Shown one piece after another: positions 25,021 through 35,825 of a stretch of DNA of 64,000 bases (the stretch's first letter is position 1; every line of letters starts with the position of its first letter). Under the pieces are notes generated by a model, which was given only the letters and a program-made list of their open reading frames with translations, had not been told where the DNA came from and searched no databases. Location of the stretch: NCBI GenBank assembly GCA_036782775.1, contig DAIPYJ010000005.1, positions 18,089 to 82,088 on the forward strand. The letters are read 5' to 3'. Origin of the DNA: CF-13 sp036782775 (lineage in GTDB: Bacteria > Chloroflexota > Dormibacteria > CF-121). Position numbers and translations under genes: made by a program.

Positions 25021-25493
25021 GCGACGCCCCTTTGGTCGGCATCGTCATGGGCAGTGAGTCGGACCGGCCGACCATGAACAAGTGCGCCGAAATCCTCGAG
25101 GCCTACGGGGTGCCCTATGAAGTCGTGGTCCGGTCAGCGCATCGCGATCCGGAGGGCTGTCGTGAGTGGGCGACCTCGGCGGAAGGGCGCGGTCTAAAAG
25201 TTCTCATCGCTGCGGCGGGCGGGGCAGCGGCGCTGCCAGGGACGGTCGCCGCCTGGAGCCTCCTGCCGGTGATCGGCGTGCCGATGGCCGGCGGCGCGCT
25301 CGGCGGACTCGACGCCCTCCTCTCGATGGCACAGATGCCGGCGGGCATCCCGGTGGCAACGCTTGCCATCGGCGATGCGGGCGCGCGTAATGCGGCCCAC
25401 CTGGCGACGGCGATTCTGGCACTCAACGACCCCGCCTCGCGCTCAAAGCTGGCCGCACGTCGGGAAGCCGGCCGGGCGCGAAAGCCTGCCTAA
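25017..25493 (+). CDS. purE: 5-(carboxyamino)imidazole ribonucleotide mutase (PurE)
   Basis: Class I PurE converts N5-CAIR to CAIR. 158 residues with the family motifs VGIVMGSESDRPTMNK, VRSAHRDPEG, IAAAGGAAALPGTVAAW, LPVIGVPM and LLSMAQMPAGIPVATLAIGDAGARNAA. Small departures from the common consensus include RSAHRDPEG instead of SAHRTPE. No purK (N5-CAIR synthetase) lies next to it, although the two are usually adjacent, so purK must be elsewhere or CO2 may be used directly as in class II PurE; the sequence alone does not decide. Overlaps purD by four bases. Confidence 0.94.
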   Translation: MSDAPLVGIVMGSESDRPTMNKCAEILEAYGVPYEVVVRSAHRDPEGCREWATSAEGRGLKVLIAAAGGAAALPGTVAAWSLLPVIGVPMAGGALGGLDALLSMAQMPAGIPVATLAIGDAGARNAAHLATAILALNDPASRSKLAARREAGRARKPA

Positions 25494-25515
25494 AAACCCG
25501 GCGTAGACTAACCGC

Positions 25516-27301
25516 GTGCCCAGGGTCCTGATTACCGAGACTGTGCTGCGCGACGCGCAGCAGAGCCTGCTGCAGGGCCGTCTGAAGCTGCAACACATCC
25601 TTCCGATCGCGCAGACGCTCGACGAGATCGGCTACCACGCCCTCGATGCCTGGGGCGGATGGGCGCTCGCCGCAACCGTGCGCGCGTTGAAGGAAGACCC
25701 ATGGCAGCGGCTCCGAGCGCTGCGTGGTGCGATCGAGAAAACGCCGCTACAGATGTTGATTCGTGGGCAGACGCTGATCGGCCAGACGCATCAACCCGAT
25801 GACGTCGTGCGCGCATTCATCCAGCAGGCCGTCGAGGATGGCATCCGGATCGTGCGCATCTTCGATCCACTGAATGATCTCCGCAACCTGGAGGTCCCGA
25901 TCGAAGCGGCACGCAAGGCAGGTGCGCGGGTCATCGCCGCACTCGTCTATTCGCCGAGCCCCGCGCAAGACGACACGTGGTTCGCGCGCTCCGCCGTTCG
26001 GCTCAAAGAACTTGGCGCGGATTGGATCGGCGTGGAAGACGTCGCGGGCATTCTTGCGCCGGTGGCCGCCCGCTCGCTGGTCGCCGCGCTGGTGAAAGCG
26101 ACCGACCTTCCGGTGAGCATCCACACGCACTCCACGACCGGCTTTGCGCCGATCACCTACTTCACCGCGGTCGAGGCCGGGGCGACCGGCGTCGACACGG
26201 CTTTGTCGGCGCTTGCCTGGGGAGCCTCACAGCCGGCGACCGAGACCATGGTCGCGGCGCTCCAGGGCGGGCCGCACGATACCGGGCTCGACATCGCGCG
26301 CATCGGCCAGGCGAGCCAGTACTTCAACGAGATCCACGATGAATACCTCGAGTTCCAGGACCCGATCGCCTTCAGCAACGACGTCGACGTGCTGCAACAT
26401 CAGCTGCCGACGCCGGTGCTGGCGGTCATGATCCGCACGCTGCGGGAGCGCAAGGCGATCGATCGCTACGAGCGCCTGATGCAGGAGCTGATGCGGGTGC
26501 GACAGGAGATGGGGTATCCGCCGATGGCGGCGCCGATCAACCGGATCGCCGCCCATCAGGCGTTGGCGAACACCCTCAGCGACAAGCGGTACCAGCAGAT
26601 CGAGCAGCCATTCCGCGACTACGTCAAGGGCCTGTTTGGCGCACCGCCGGCGCCGATCGATCCCGACGTCCGAAAGCGCGTGCTCGGATCGTCGCAAGCG
26701 ATCACGCTTCGTCCTGCGGACCTGCTCGAACCTGGCATCGACCGGGCGCGGCGAGAGATGCGCAAGCAGGGGTTGTCTCCCTCGGGGGTCGACCAGGTGC
26801 TGACCTACATCCTCTTTCCCGAAGATGCGCCCGGCATCATGCGCCCGTCGCTGCGCACGGCCGAGCCCGCTCCGGCTGCACCCACGCCGCCAGCCGCCGA
26901 ACCGGTGCCCGCCGCCGCCACCGCCGCCGAGCCAACTGCCGAGCCCGCTGTTGCGACCGCTGCTGCGCGCGAATTCACGGTGGAGGTCGACGGCGAACCC
27001 TACCGCGTCCGGGTGATTGGCGGCGACGGCGTCATGCCCGCCGCCCCGGCCAGTTCGCGGAGTGAGGCGCCGGCCGCACCCGCTGCCTCATCCACCAACG
27101 GCGCCATCCAGGCGCGGATGCAGGGGATGGTGGTCAAGGTCAAGGTCGGCAAGGGCGATCGGGTGCGCCTGGGTGACGTGGTCGTGATCCTGGAGGCGAT
27201 GAAGATGCAAAACGACATCGTCGCCACCGTGGCCGGAACGGTCCGCGAGGTGTTCGCACGTGAGGGCTCGATCGTCGCGCCCAATGAAGTGTTGATGACG
27301 A

Positions 27302-27309
<8 letters not shown>
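25516..27309 (+). CDS. Divergent carboxyltransferase-biotinyl subunit of a PycB/OadA-type carboxylase
   Basis: A 597-residue protein: TIM-barrel carboxyltransferase (about 1-290), conserved carboxylase domain (about 290-450), Pro/Ala linker (450-495) and biotinyl domain with EAMKM, biotinylation on Lys563. The whole length aligns with pyruvate carboxylase B or oxaloacetate decarboxylase alpha (RIFDPLNDLRN, RDYVKGLFGAPPAPIDP, TLRPADLLEP). Several active-site positions differ from that family: DAHQS is DAQQS (residues 13-17), the carbamylated Lys of IKDMAG is Glu174 in VEDVAG, WGGATFD is WGGWALA, and the HQ(V/I)PGG(M/Q)xSN loop is HQLPTPVLAVM (295-305). The metal ligands Asp13, His203 and His205 remain. 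Acceptor substrate unknown. It overlaps the biotin carboxylase gene. Confidence 0.8.
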
Positions 27310-28749
<1,440 letters not shown>

Positions 28750-28753
<4 letters not shown>

Positions 28754-29553
28754 GCTCGCGATTCCGCGTCGCACGAAATTCCGACGCCAATAGCAAGCTC
28801 CCCTATCTCATATCCCTGCCCGTCGGTCAGGGTCTCGTTCTCAAGGCGCGGGAACCCTGGCCGCGGTACGCGCGCGTGTTTTGCAGCGAAGTCAGCTCGG
28901 GGTGGGACGAATCAGCCGAACTCATTGATGATGCACCCGTCTTACTTTGCCGCCGGCGTGGCGCAGCGATCGATCTCGTGCTCGACCGCCCTCGCCTGGC
29001 ACGGTCGCAATTTGTCTTTACCAATGCCCGCGGCCGTCCCGCGATCTGGTGGCAGACGCAATCTACGGCGCAGGCGGCGAATCCCGGAGCGCGCGTGCCG
29101 CGGGGCCGGGGCACCGACAGCGCGACGATCGCGGTCGATAGTCGGGAGAAATATGGTTGGCGCTTTGCGGGTCGTCCGATCAAAACCGAGCGGCGGGCAC
29201 TTCCGGCGGGAGATTACGGCGTTCTGGTCGACGATCGCGTGGTCGGGATCGTCGAGCGGAAGACGCTCGTCAATCTTGCCTCGTCACTGTCGGATGGAAG
29301 TTTGGCCTTTCAGTTGCAGAAGCTCGGCCAGGCCGGCCGGGCCGCCGTCGTCATCGAAGGCGACTATCAGGATCTCTTTCGCCAGCAGCCGGGTCGCGGG
29401 CCCTGGCTCGCCGACATGCTGAGTCGGCTCGCCGTCCGCTATCCCGAGGTGCCGGTGATCTTTGCCGGCTCGCGAAAGTTTGGCGAGGAGTGGGCCTACC
29501 GGTTTTTTCTCGCGGTGGCAGCAGAAACGACCGAACTACCGCTTCATGCTTAG
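28750..29553 (+). CDS. ERCC4-domain nuclease
   Basis: A 267-residue protein from the ATG at 28750, which has GGGAGG upstream and overlaps the biotin carboxylase stop (ATGA). The C-terminal part is an ERCC4 (XPF/Mus81-type) nuclease domain: AVDSREKYGWRF supplies the D in the first motif, and VDDRVVGIVERKTLVNLASSL is the ERKxxxD-like catalytic core. The N-terminal 130 residues are unassigned. A DNA-repair or structure-specific cleavage role is inferred from the family. Coupling to a carboxylase gene is unusual. It converges with the anti-sigma gene, overlapping by four bases. The open frame upstream to 27934 belongs to a shadow of the carboxylase gene. Confidence 0.82.
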
Positions 29554-31853
29554 CGGCTGATCACGAGCGGCGCGTCATATTCCTGCGCGATCGGCACGCC
29601 GTTGATGTCGGTGACGCCGGTCGTCACCACCAGCTGGTAGGTTCCCTGCCGCAGCTTGACCGAGAGCGTGGCCAGATGGCTGTTGGCGTCGAAGCTCACG
29701 CTCTCCTCGACCGACTTGCCCTTCTCGTCCTTGATGAGAATCGTCCCCGGCGTGACGCTGGCCGGCATCAGGTCGGCATCGAAGCTGACCTGCACCTGCT
29801 GGCCCGGAGGCGTTTGCAGCACCTCGACCGAGACCACCGTTGGACCGTGGTTCAAAGACTGGGTTGCCGACGACTGGACGCCGTCGATGGCATACCGCTG
29901 ACCTTGCTGCACCACGGTGAGCTGTTCTTCGAAGAAGCTGGTCTCGGTCCCTGATTTGGCAATGAACGTCCGCACGCCGATCAAGAAGGTGATCGGGTTG
30001 CTCTTGGTGAGCTGCACCGTCACCGGGTAATAGCGGTCGAACCTGGTGTCCGGAGCGGCCAGCATCGAGGCGCCGCTGTTTTGATAGGCCGCCTGGCCAT
30101 TCGTGTCCAGTTCGGCCTGCGCCGCCGCGGCGTCGCCAGCCAGCCGCGCCTGCATGAAGTGATCGACTTCGGCAATCGCCTGCTGCTCGGCGGGATTGGC
30201 GCCCGACGTCGACAGCGAAGCCACCTGGAAGGTGATCCCTCCGGTCGCGTCATCGTGGCGGGTGAAGAGAACCAGGTCACCGCGAGGCGACCACTCGGGC
30301 TGGCTGTACTCGAGGCTCTTCGCGCCCAGGGGCGTCAGGCCGCTGCCGTCGCGATCGATCGCCACCATTCCCGAGATGCCGGTCTGTCCGGTGGGTTTGC
30401 TGGCGAGCAGCAGTGAGGACGCGTCGGGTGCCCAGTTCAGGTCGCTCCAGAGCTGACCGTTCGAGCTGGTCGCGATGCTGACCGCGCGCTTGCCGTCGGC
30501 GGCAATGTAGAGGTTGCTGTTGGAGCTTTGCTGGACGAGGAAGGCGAGGTCGCCTTTCAACGACCACTCGAAGCCCGTCGCGCCGGTCACCAGCTGCGTC
30601 ACGGTTGCGGCCGGCATGCTGAGGTCGACGACAACCGAGCCATCGACGGTTTCGACGGCGAGCAGCGTCCCGCTCGGCGAGGCCTCGATGCTGCCCTGCT
30701 GCACCTTGCTCAGGGTGGGGAGCGCCAGCTGGTTGCCGTGGAGATCGACCAGCTTCAGGTTGCCGCCGTCGAGGTAGACGAGCTTGTCGCTTCCAACCCA
30801 GATCGGGGCGCGGTCCGGCGTGCCGTTAACGGTCGCGACGGTTCCCACCAGGTTGCCCTGGAGGTCGCGAACGTCCAGGCTCGCCTGCCCGCCCCGGACG
30901 GTCCAGGCCGCGAACAGATTGCCCGAGGTCGGTGCCGACGGCATGGTGGAACCGGGTGCGAGGTTATGGAGCGGCGTGCCGCTCGGACTCAGCAGCCAGA
31001 CGTCCGTGCCAGCGCCGCTCGCCGACGAGCCCGACGGCGTAGGGGTGATCGAGGGCGTCGGCAGCGCGCCCGGCCCAGCCAACCCCGCGGGTCGGGTTGC
31101 GAGGATCTGTCCGCCGCTGGTCCAGACCGCGTTCAGGATGGTTCCGGACCTGTCCAGGCGGTTGTCGCTGCCATAAGTAAGGTTGCCGGTCTTGAACGAC
31201 GGCGGGGTCACCGGTGGAATCGGCGCCCGGACCGTGCTGAAGTGCAGGACGACGGGTGTAGGCGCCACCGTCGGCGTCGGCTTGATCGCGGCGGGCGTGG
31301 TGGCGGCCGGCGCAGCCGCTTTCGGCTTGAGGCTGACCGTGTAATTCGTGTTCGGGGCGAGTGGGTGAGTGGGGATGATCACCAGCGTCGAGCCCACCCA
31401 CTGCTTGGTCACCGAGGTGGCGGGCTCGATCACGACGGAATCTGCCACGGCGTTCTTGTCGACTGGCCCGGTGAATTGAAGCTGGATCGGCTCGGCGGCG
31501 GTGGCAACGTTGGTCTTGTTGGCAATCGGTGGGAGAATCATTGCCACCCCTTCGGTGGTCGGCAGCGGCTGCTTGTGCAGGTAGACCTGGACGCCGAGCA
31601 CCACAAGGAAGCCCGTGGCGACGGCGGCCATCGACAAGGCGACGGTCCGGCCACGGAAGCCGAACGCATACCAGGGGCGCGAGCTCGGTCGCGGCAGACT
31701 GCGCCGCGCCTCGTCCATCAGCTTGGCGCGGAGATAGCTGCGGAAATGCGGGTCCAGCGGCGGCGTCGTGGGTCGCGCCGTCTTGAGGAGGTCGACGACC
31801 TCCTGGTGCGCCGGATCGGTGAAGATCTCCTGAAGCTCGGGGTCGTCCATCAT
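29550..31853 (-). CDS. Membrane-bound putative anti-sigma factor with beta-propeller and Ig-like ectodomain
   Basis: A 767-residue protein. Residues 1-65 are cytoplasmic and begin DDPELQEIFTDPAHQEVVDLL, with a DPHFRSYLRAKLM segment seen in anti-sigma tails of this type. A single membrane helix follows (TVALSMAAVATGFLVVLGVQVYL). Outside it has a Big_5-like Ig domain (TAAEPIQLQFTGPVDKNAV and following), a Pro/Thr linker, a WD40/TolB-like propeller with repeated W-S-P-D/G blades (NWAPDASSLLLAS, EWSPRGDLVLFT), and a second Ig-like domain at the C-terminus. The gene overlaps the ECF sigma gene by four bases, the basis for the anti-sigma call; no zinc-binding HxxxCxxC motif is seen. Confidence 0.65.
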   Translation of the reverse strand: MMDDPELQEIFTDPAHQEVVDLLKTARPTTPPLDPHFRSYLRAKLMDEARRSLPRPSSRPWYAFGFRGRTVALSMAAVATGFLVVLGVQVYLHKQPLPTTEGVAMILPPIANKTNVATAAEPIQLQFTGPVDKNAVADSVVIEPATSVTKQWVGSTLVIIPTHPLAPNTNYTVSLKPKAAAPAATTPAAIKPTPTVAPTPVVLHFSTVRAPIPPVTPPSFKTGNLTYGSDNRLDRSGTILNAVWTSGGQILATRPAGLAGPGALPTPSITPTPSGSSASGAGTDVWLLSPSGTPLHNLAPGSTMPSAPTSGNLFAAWTVRGGQASLDVRDLQGNLVGTVATVNGTPDRAPIWVGSDKLVYLDGGNLKLVDLHGNQLALPTLSKVQQGSIEASPSGTLLAVETVDGSVVVDLSMPAATVTQLVTGATGFEWSLKGDLAFLVQQSSNSNLYIAADGKRAVSIATSSNGQLWSDLNWAPDASSLLLASKPTGQTGISGMVAIDRDGSGLTPLGAKSLEYSQPEWSPRGDLVLFTRHDDATGGITFQVASLSTSGANPAEQQAIAEVDHFMQARLAGDAAAAQAELDTNGQAAYQNSGASMLAAPDTRFDRYYPVTVQLTKSNPITFLIGVRTFIAKSGTETSFFEEQLTVVQQGQRYAIDGVQSSATQSLNHGPTVVSVEVLQTPPGQQVQVSFDADLMPASVTPGTILIKDEKGKSVEESVSFDANSHLATLSVKLRQGTYQLVVTTGVTDINGVPIAQEYDAPLVISR

Positions 31854-32416
31854 GGGAGGCTCACCTCCGGCTCGAGCTGCGGCGGCAGCTCTTTGCGAAG
31901 CCGTTCGACGCCGCGGTGAAGCAGGAGTTTGACGGCGCCGGCACTCTTGCCCATGATCACGGCGATCTCCTCGATCTTCTTGTCCTCGCTGAATTTGAGG
32001 ATCATGGCGGTGCGCTGGTGCTGCGGCAGCAGGTCGATGGCCGCCCAGACGCGGCGGCTGCGATCACGGCGGACCACCTCATCGACGACCGCCGGCTCCT
32101 GGCTGGGCATGCCGGCGCCCTCTTCGAGCTCGACCTCTTTGCCCACCGGGCTGCGGTAATGGTCGGCGACCGCGTTGAGCGCGATCTGGTAGAGCCAGGA
32201 GGAGAAGGGGTGGCCCGAATACGTGTACCGCTTGATGTTTCGCAGCGCTTTGAAAAACACCTCCGATGTCACGTCCTCAGCCAGTGATTGATCTCGAACG
32301 CGGGAGTACGCGAAGCGATAGATCTGCGGGAAGTACCGGTCGTAAAGAGCCCCGAACGCGTCGGGGTCTTCCTTAGCCCGTTCGACGAGTTCCCGCTCTT
32401 CAAATCCGTTCGGCAT
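31850..32416 (-). CDS. ECF-type RNA polymerase sigma factor
   Basis: 188 residues from the ATG at 32416. Region 2 is present as DPDAFGALYDRYFPQIYRFAY, then SLAEDVTSEVFFKAL, RNIKRYTYSGHPFSSWLYQIA (the -10 recognition part), and region 4 as LPQHQRTAMILKFSEDKKIEEIA followed by MGKSAGAVKLLLHRGVERLRKEL, which reads the -35. It is probably kept inactive by the protein encoded immediately downstream, whose start overlaps its stop codon. Frame continues upstream to 32467 but that part is not sigma-like. Divergent from purB. Confidence 0.93.
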   Translation of the reverse strand: MPNGFEERELVERAKEDPDAFGALYDRYFPQIYRFAYSRVRDQSLAEDVTSEVFFKALRNIKRYTYSGHPFSSWLYQIALNAVADHYRSPVGKEVELEEGAGMPSQEPAVVDEVVRRDRSRRVWAAIDLLPQHQRTAMILKFSEDKKIEEIAVIMGKSAGAVKLLLHRGVERLRKELPPQLEPEVSLP

Positions 32417-32570
32417 CAGGGCACCCTTCGGGGCGCCCGCTGTTGAGTGAACGGGAGACGCCCCCACTTGGTTACGAGTCCGCCCAAATTATCCGCAACT
32501 CCCCGTCAATACAGAAGTGGCGCAAGGGGAGCTAGGTTACGCTAGCCGCCGGCCGAATACCAAAAACCCG

Positions 32571-32602
32571 TTGAGGGTTTGCCCTCGGTACGCCGGTATA
32601 CT
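32571..32602 (+). promoter_or_regulatory. Possible promoter of the purB operon
   Basis: TATACT at 32597-32602 is a good -10; TTGAGG at 32571-32576 is a possible -35 but the 20-base spacing is long. It lies 48 bases before the purB start codon, in the 233-base gap shared with the ECF sigma gene. No PurR box or purine riboswitch was recognised. Confidence 0.3.
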
Positions 32603-32649
32603 TGCCACGTCACCGACGGCCTGCCACCCACAAGGAGACCCGCCGCCGT

Positions 32650-33993
32650 TTGATTCCGCGATACACCCACCCGGAGATGAGTGCCATCTTCGAGCCCAAG
32701 CAGCGATACCAGCTATGGCTCGAGGTCGAGCTCGTCGTGACGGAGGGTTGGGCCGAATTGGGACAGGTGCCCAGGGCGGCCCTGGACCATCTCCGGCAGG
32801 CCACCATCGACGTCGATCGGATCGCCAGCCTCGAGGAGCGCGTCGGGCATGACGTGATTGCCTTCCTCGACTCGCTGGCGGAGCCGCTCGGCGACGACGC
32901 CCGCTACCTGCATCGTGGCCTGACGTCCTCGGATGTGCTGGACACGGCGCTCGCCCTGCAGCTGGTCAAGGCCGCCGACCTGCTGCTGGCCGACCTCGAT
33001 CGCGTAGTCGAGGTGGTCCGGCGTCGGGCGATCGAGGAACAGGACACGCTGATGGCCGGCCGCACGCATGGGATTCACGCCGAGCCGGTCAGCTTCGGCT
33101 TCGTCCTGGCCGGCTGGCTCGACGAGCTGGAACGGGCGCGCGGCCGGATCGCCGCGGGACGCGAGGACGTTCGCGTCGGCAAGCTGTCGGGCGCGGTGGG
33201 GACCCATGCCACCGTCGATCCCCAGGTCGAGGAGTATGCGCTCGGCCGGCTGGGGCTCAAGGTCGCGCCGGTGAGCACCCAGATCATCGCCCGCGACCGC
33301 CACGCTGCCTTTCTGACGACGCTCGCCATCGTCGGCGGCAGTTTGGAAAAATTTGCCACCGACATCCGCCAGCTGCAGCGGACCGAAGTCGGCGAGGTCC
33401 GGGAGCCTTTTGGTGAAGAGCAGAAGGGATCGTCGGCGATGCCCCACAAGCGGAACCCGATCCTCAGCGAGCGCGTCTGCGGCCTGGCCAGGACGATGCG
33501 CGGGTACGCCCTGACGGCCCTCGAGAACCAGGCGCTCTGGCACGAGCGCGATATCAGCCACTCCTCGGCCGAGCGGATCATCATCCCCGACGCCTGCATC
33601 CTGCTCGACTACATGCTGCGGCTGATGCGCGGCATCGTCGACGGGCTCGCCGTCAATCGCGAGCGGATGCGGGCCAACCTCTATCGCAGCGGCGGCGTCG
33701 TCTTTTCCCAGCGCGTCTTGCTGGCGCTGGTCGAGAAGGGCATGTCCCGGCAGGATGCCTACCGTGTCGTGCAGCGAGCGGCGCTCCGGGCGCTCGACGA
33801 CGGCCAGGATTTTCGGACCATCGTCGGCCAGGCGCCGGAGGTTCGGGAGCGGCTCACCACGGATGAGCTCGCTGAACTCTTCGATCCATCCTTCTATCTC
33901 CGTCACCTTGGGGTGACGTTTCAGCGCGTTGGCCTCGTATCCACTTCGGGTTCTCGCTCCCCGGTGCGGGGAGGTTCAGGGAGGAATGCATGA
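32650..33993 (+). CDS. purB: Adenylosuccinate lyase
   Basis: Catalyses fumarate elimination from SAICAR and from adenylosuccinate. The product of about 447 residues starts at TTG 32650, giving the family N-terminus IPRYTHPEMSAIF, with AAGGAGA 11 bases upstream. Other signatures are GLTSSDVLDTALALQL, AGRTHGIHAEPVSFG, and the fumarase-family loop GSSAMPHKRNPILSE. The last 15 residues or so (SGSRSPVRGGSGRNA) are encoded by dispersed repeat copy C and do not belong to the family. It begins the nine-gene purine operon and overlaps purC by four bases. Confidence 0.96.
   Translation: MIPRYTHPEMSAIFEPKQRYQLWLEVELVVTEGWAELGQVPRAALDHLRQATIDVDRIASLEERVGHDVIAFLDSLAEPLGDDARYLHRGLTSSDVLDTALALQLVKAADLLLADLDRVVEVVRRRAIEEQDTLMAGRTHGIHAEPVSFGFVLAGWLDELERARGRIAAGREDVRVGKLSGAVGTHATVDPQVEEYALGRLGLKVAPVSTQIIARDRHAAFLTTLAIVGGSLEKFATDIRQLQRTEVGEVREPFGEEQKGSSAMPHKRNPILSERVCGLARTMRGYALTALENQALWHERDISHSSAERIIIPDACILLDYMLRLMRGIVDGLAVNRERMRANLYRSGGVVFSQRVLLALVEKGMSRQDAYRVVQRAALRALDDGQDFRTIVGQAPEVRERLTTDELAELFDPSFYLRHLGVTFQRVGLVSTSGSRSPVRGGSGRNA
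33955..33984 (+). repeat. G/C palindromic dispersed repeat, copy C
   Basis: CTCCCC, GGTGC, GGGGAG, then GTTCAGGGAGG. It encodes the C-terminal tail of PurB, and its AGGGAGG lies five bases before the purC ATG, so it likely acts as the purC ribosome-binding site. Confidence 0.7.
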
Positions 33994-34892
33994 CGGCGAT
34001 CCTGACGACCGACCTACCCTTGCCGCTTTTGTCTCGCGGCAAGGTCCGCGACACCTACCGGCTCAGTGAAGGCGAGCTCCTGATGGTCGCCAGCGACCGG
34101 CTCTCGGCCTTCGACGTGGTGCTCCCGACGCCGATCCCGGAGAAAGGCCGAGTGCTGACCCAGCTCTCGCTCAACTGGTTTGCCCAGACGACGGAAATCG
34201 TTGCCAACCATCTCAGCCCCGACCAATCCCTTCCCCCGGCGCTGGAGCAGCGGTTCCCCGATCTCGCCCAGCGCAGCATGCGCGTGCGCGCCGCCCAACC
34301 GGTGATGTTCGAGTGCGTCGTGCGCGGCTACATCTCCGGCTCCGGCTGGAAGGACTACCAGAAGACGGGAACGATTGCCGGCGAGCGCTTACCGGCGGGG
34401 CTGCGCGAGAGCGACCGGTTGCCGGAGCCAATCTTCACCCCGGCGACCAAGGCCACAACCGGCCACGATGAGAACATCTCGCGCGCGCAGCTCGCCGATC
34501 GCGCCGGCCGCGAGCTGGCTACGAAGCTGGAAGCGCTCAGCCTCGCCCTTTATCGATTCGGCCATGAGCGGGCGCTCGAGGCGGGCATCATCCTGGCCGA
34601 CACGAAGTTCGAGTTCGGCGCGCTCGATGGCGCGCTCATCCTGATCGACGAGGTGATGACGCCCGACTCCTCGCGCTTCTGGGACGTCGACCTGTACCAA
34701 CCGGGCGGCCCCCAAGCCTCCTTCGACAAGCAATACGTGCGCGATTACCTCGAGTCGATCGGCTGGAACAAGCAGCCGCCGGCGCCGGCGCTGCCGGATG
34801 AGGTCGTTGCCGGCACGACCCAGCGGTATCTCGAGGCGTTGCAACGACTGACGGCGCAGAAGGCGGCCGTGGGAGCGCATGCGTCGCGCTGA
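33990..34892 (+). CDS. purC: SAICAR synthetase (phosphoribosylaminoimidazole-succinocarboxamide synthase)
   Basis: Ligates aspartate to CAIR with ATP. 300 residues, the long form of the family (as in yeast and Actinobacteria). PLLSRGKVRDTYRLSEGELL is the N-terminal ATP-binding region, VASDRLSAFDVVLPTPIPEKG follows, and VIRGYISG-like VVRGYISGSGWKDYQKTG, LADTKFEFG and DEVMTPDSSRFWD contain the catalytic and substrate-binding residues. Start ATG overlaps the purB stop; a strong AGGGAGG ribosome-binding site comes from a dispersed repeat. Confidence 0.97.
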   Translation: MTAILTTDLPLPLLSRGKVRDTYRLSEGELLMVASDRLSAFDVVLPTPIPEKGRVLTQLSLNWFAQTTEIVANHLSPDQSLPPALEQRFPDLAQRSMRVRAAQPVMFECVVRGYISGSGWKDYQKTGTIAGERLPAGLRESDRLPEPIFTPATKATTGHDENISRAQLADRAGRELATKLEALSLALYRFGHERALEAGIILADTKFEFGALDGALILIDEVMTPDSSRFWDVDLYQPGGPQASFDKQYVRDYLESIGWNKQPPAPALPDEVVAGTTQRYLEALQRLTAQKAAVGAHASR

Positions 34893-35127
34893 GGTGGTCG
34901 TGACCCTGAAGCCGGTGGTCAACGATCCCGAAGGCCTCACGATTCGCGGTGGCCTGCACGCGCTTGGCTTCGACCGCGTGACCGATGTCCGCTCCGGGAA
35001 ATTCCTGGTGCTCACGCTCGACGAGCCGGACGAGACGCGGGCGCGCGAGCAGATCGAGGCGATGGCGCGCCAGTTGCTCGCCAACGAAGTCATCGAGGAC
35101 TATCGCATCAGGCTGCTCGATTCATGA
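34879..35127 (+). CDS. purS: FGAM synthase subunit PurS
   Basis: Small structural subunit of the three-part formylglycinamidine ribonucleotide synthase, bridging PurQ and PurL. 82 residues with the PurS pattern VVVTLKPVVNDPEGLTIRGGL, GFDRVTDVRSGKFLVL and the terminal NEVIEDYRIRLLD. It overlaps purC by 14 bases and purQ by four, and its presence with a short PurL and separate PurQ shows this organism uses the Gram-positive/archaeal type of complex, not the single long PurL. Confidence 0.95.
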   Translation: MRRAEVVVTLKPVVNDPEGLTIRGGLHALGFDRVTDVRSGKFLVLTLDEPDETRAREQIEAMARQLLANEVIEDYRIRLLDS

Positions 35128-35825
35128 GGTCCGGCATCGTCGTCTTTCCCGGCACCTGGAGTGACCGGGACTGCGGCCACGCGCTGGGCGAGGTGCTCGG
35201 CCAGGGGATCGATTACATCGATCACCGCGAGCGCAGTCTCGACGGGCTGGACCTCGTCGTGCTGCCCGGCGGCTTCTCCTATGGTGACTACCTGCGCTGC
35301 GGCGCGATCGCGCGCTTCACCCCGGTGATGACCGCCGTCGCGAGCTTTGCCGAGCGTGGCGGCCTGGTGCTCGGCATCTGCAACGGTTTTCAGATCCTGC
35401 AGGAAGCCCGCTTGCTTCCCGGGGCGCTGCTCAGGAACGCGTCCTGCGAGTTTCGATGTGAGTGGGTGCATCTCCGAGTCGAGCAGAACCGCTCCGCCTT
35501 CACTCTCGACTGCCGCCCCGGACAGGTGCTGCGCCTCCCGATCTCCCACGGCGAAGGCAACTTCTTCGCCGATCCTGAGACGCTTCGCACGCTCGAAGAC
35601 GAGTCGCGCGTCGTGGTCCGGTATTGCACGCCGGACGGCCATCCGATCGCCGAGGCGAATCCGAATGGATCGCTCAACAACATCGCCGGCATCGCCAACG
35701 CGCGCGGCAACGTCGTCGGGATGATGCCGCATCCTGAGCGCGCCAGCGAAGCGCTGTTGGGGAGCGAGGATGGCTTGTTGATCTTCCAATCGGCGATCCA
35801 CGCGCTGGTGGGAGTGGTCGCATGA
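35124..35825 (+). CDS. purQ: FGAM synthase glutaminase subunit PurQ
   Basis: Supplies ammonia from glutamine to PurL. 233 residues, class I glutaminase. IVVFPGTWSDRDC is the N-terminus, LPGGFSYGDYLRCGAIAR the oxyanion strand region, GICNGFQILQEARLLPGAL carries the nucleophile Cys, and MMPHPERASEALLG supplies the catalytic His-Glu pair. The start overlaps the end of purS and its stop overlaps the purL start (ATGA), so the three subunits would be made in fixed ratio. Confidence 0.96.
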   Translation: MRSGIVVFPGTWSDRDCGHALGEVLGQGIDYIDHRERSLDGLDLVVLPGGFSYGDYLRCGAIARFTPVMTAVASFAERGGLVLGICNGFQILQEARLLPGALLRNASCEFRCEWVHLRVEQNRSAFTLDCRPGQVLRLPISHGEGNFFADPETLRTLEDESRVVVRYCTPDGHPIAEANPNGSLNNIAGIANARGNVVGMMPHPERASEALLGSEDGLLIFQSAIHALVGVVA

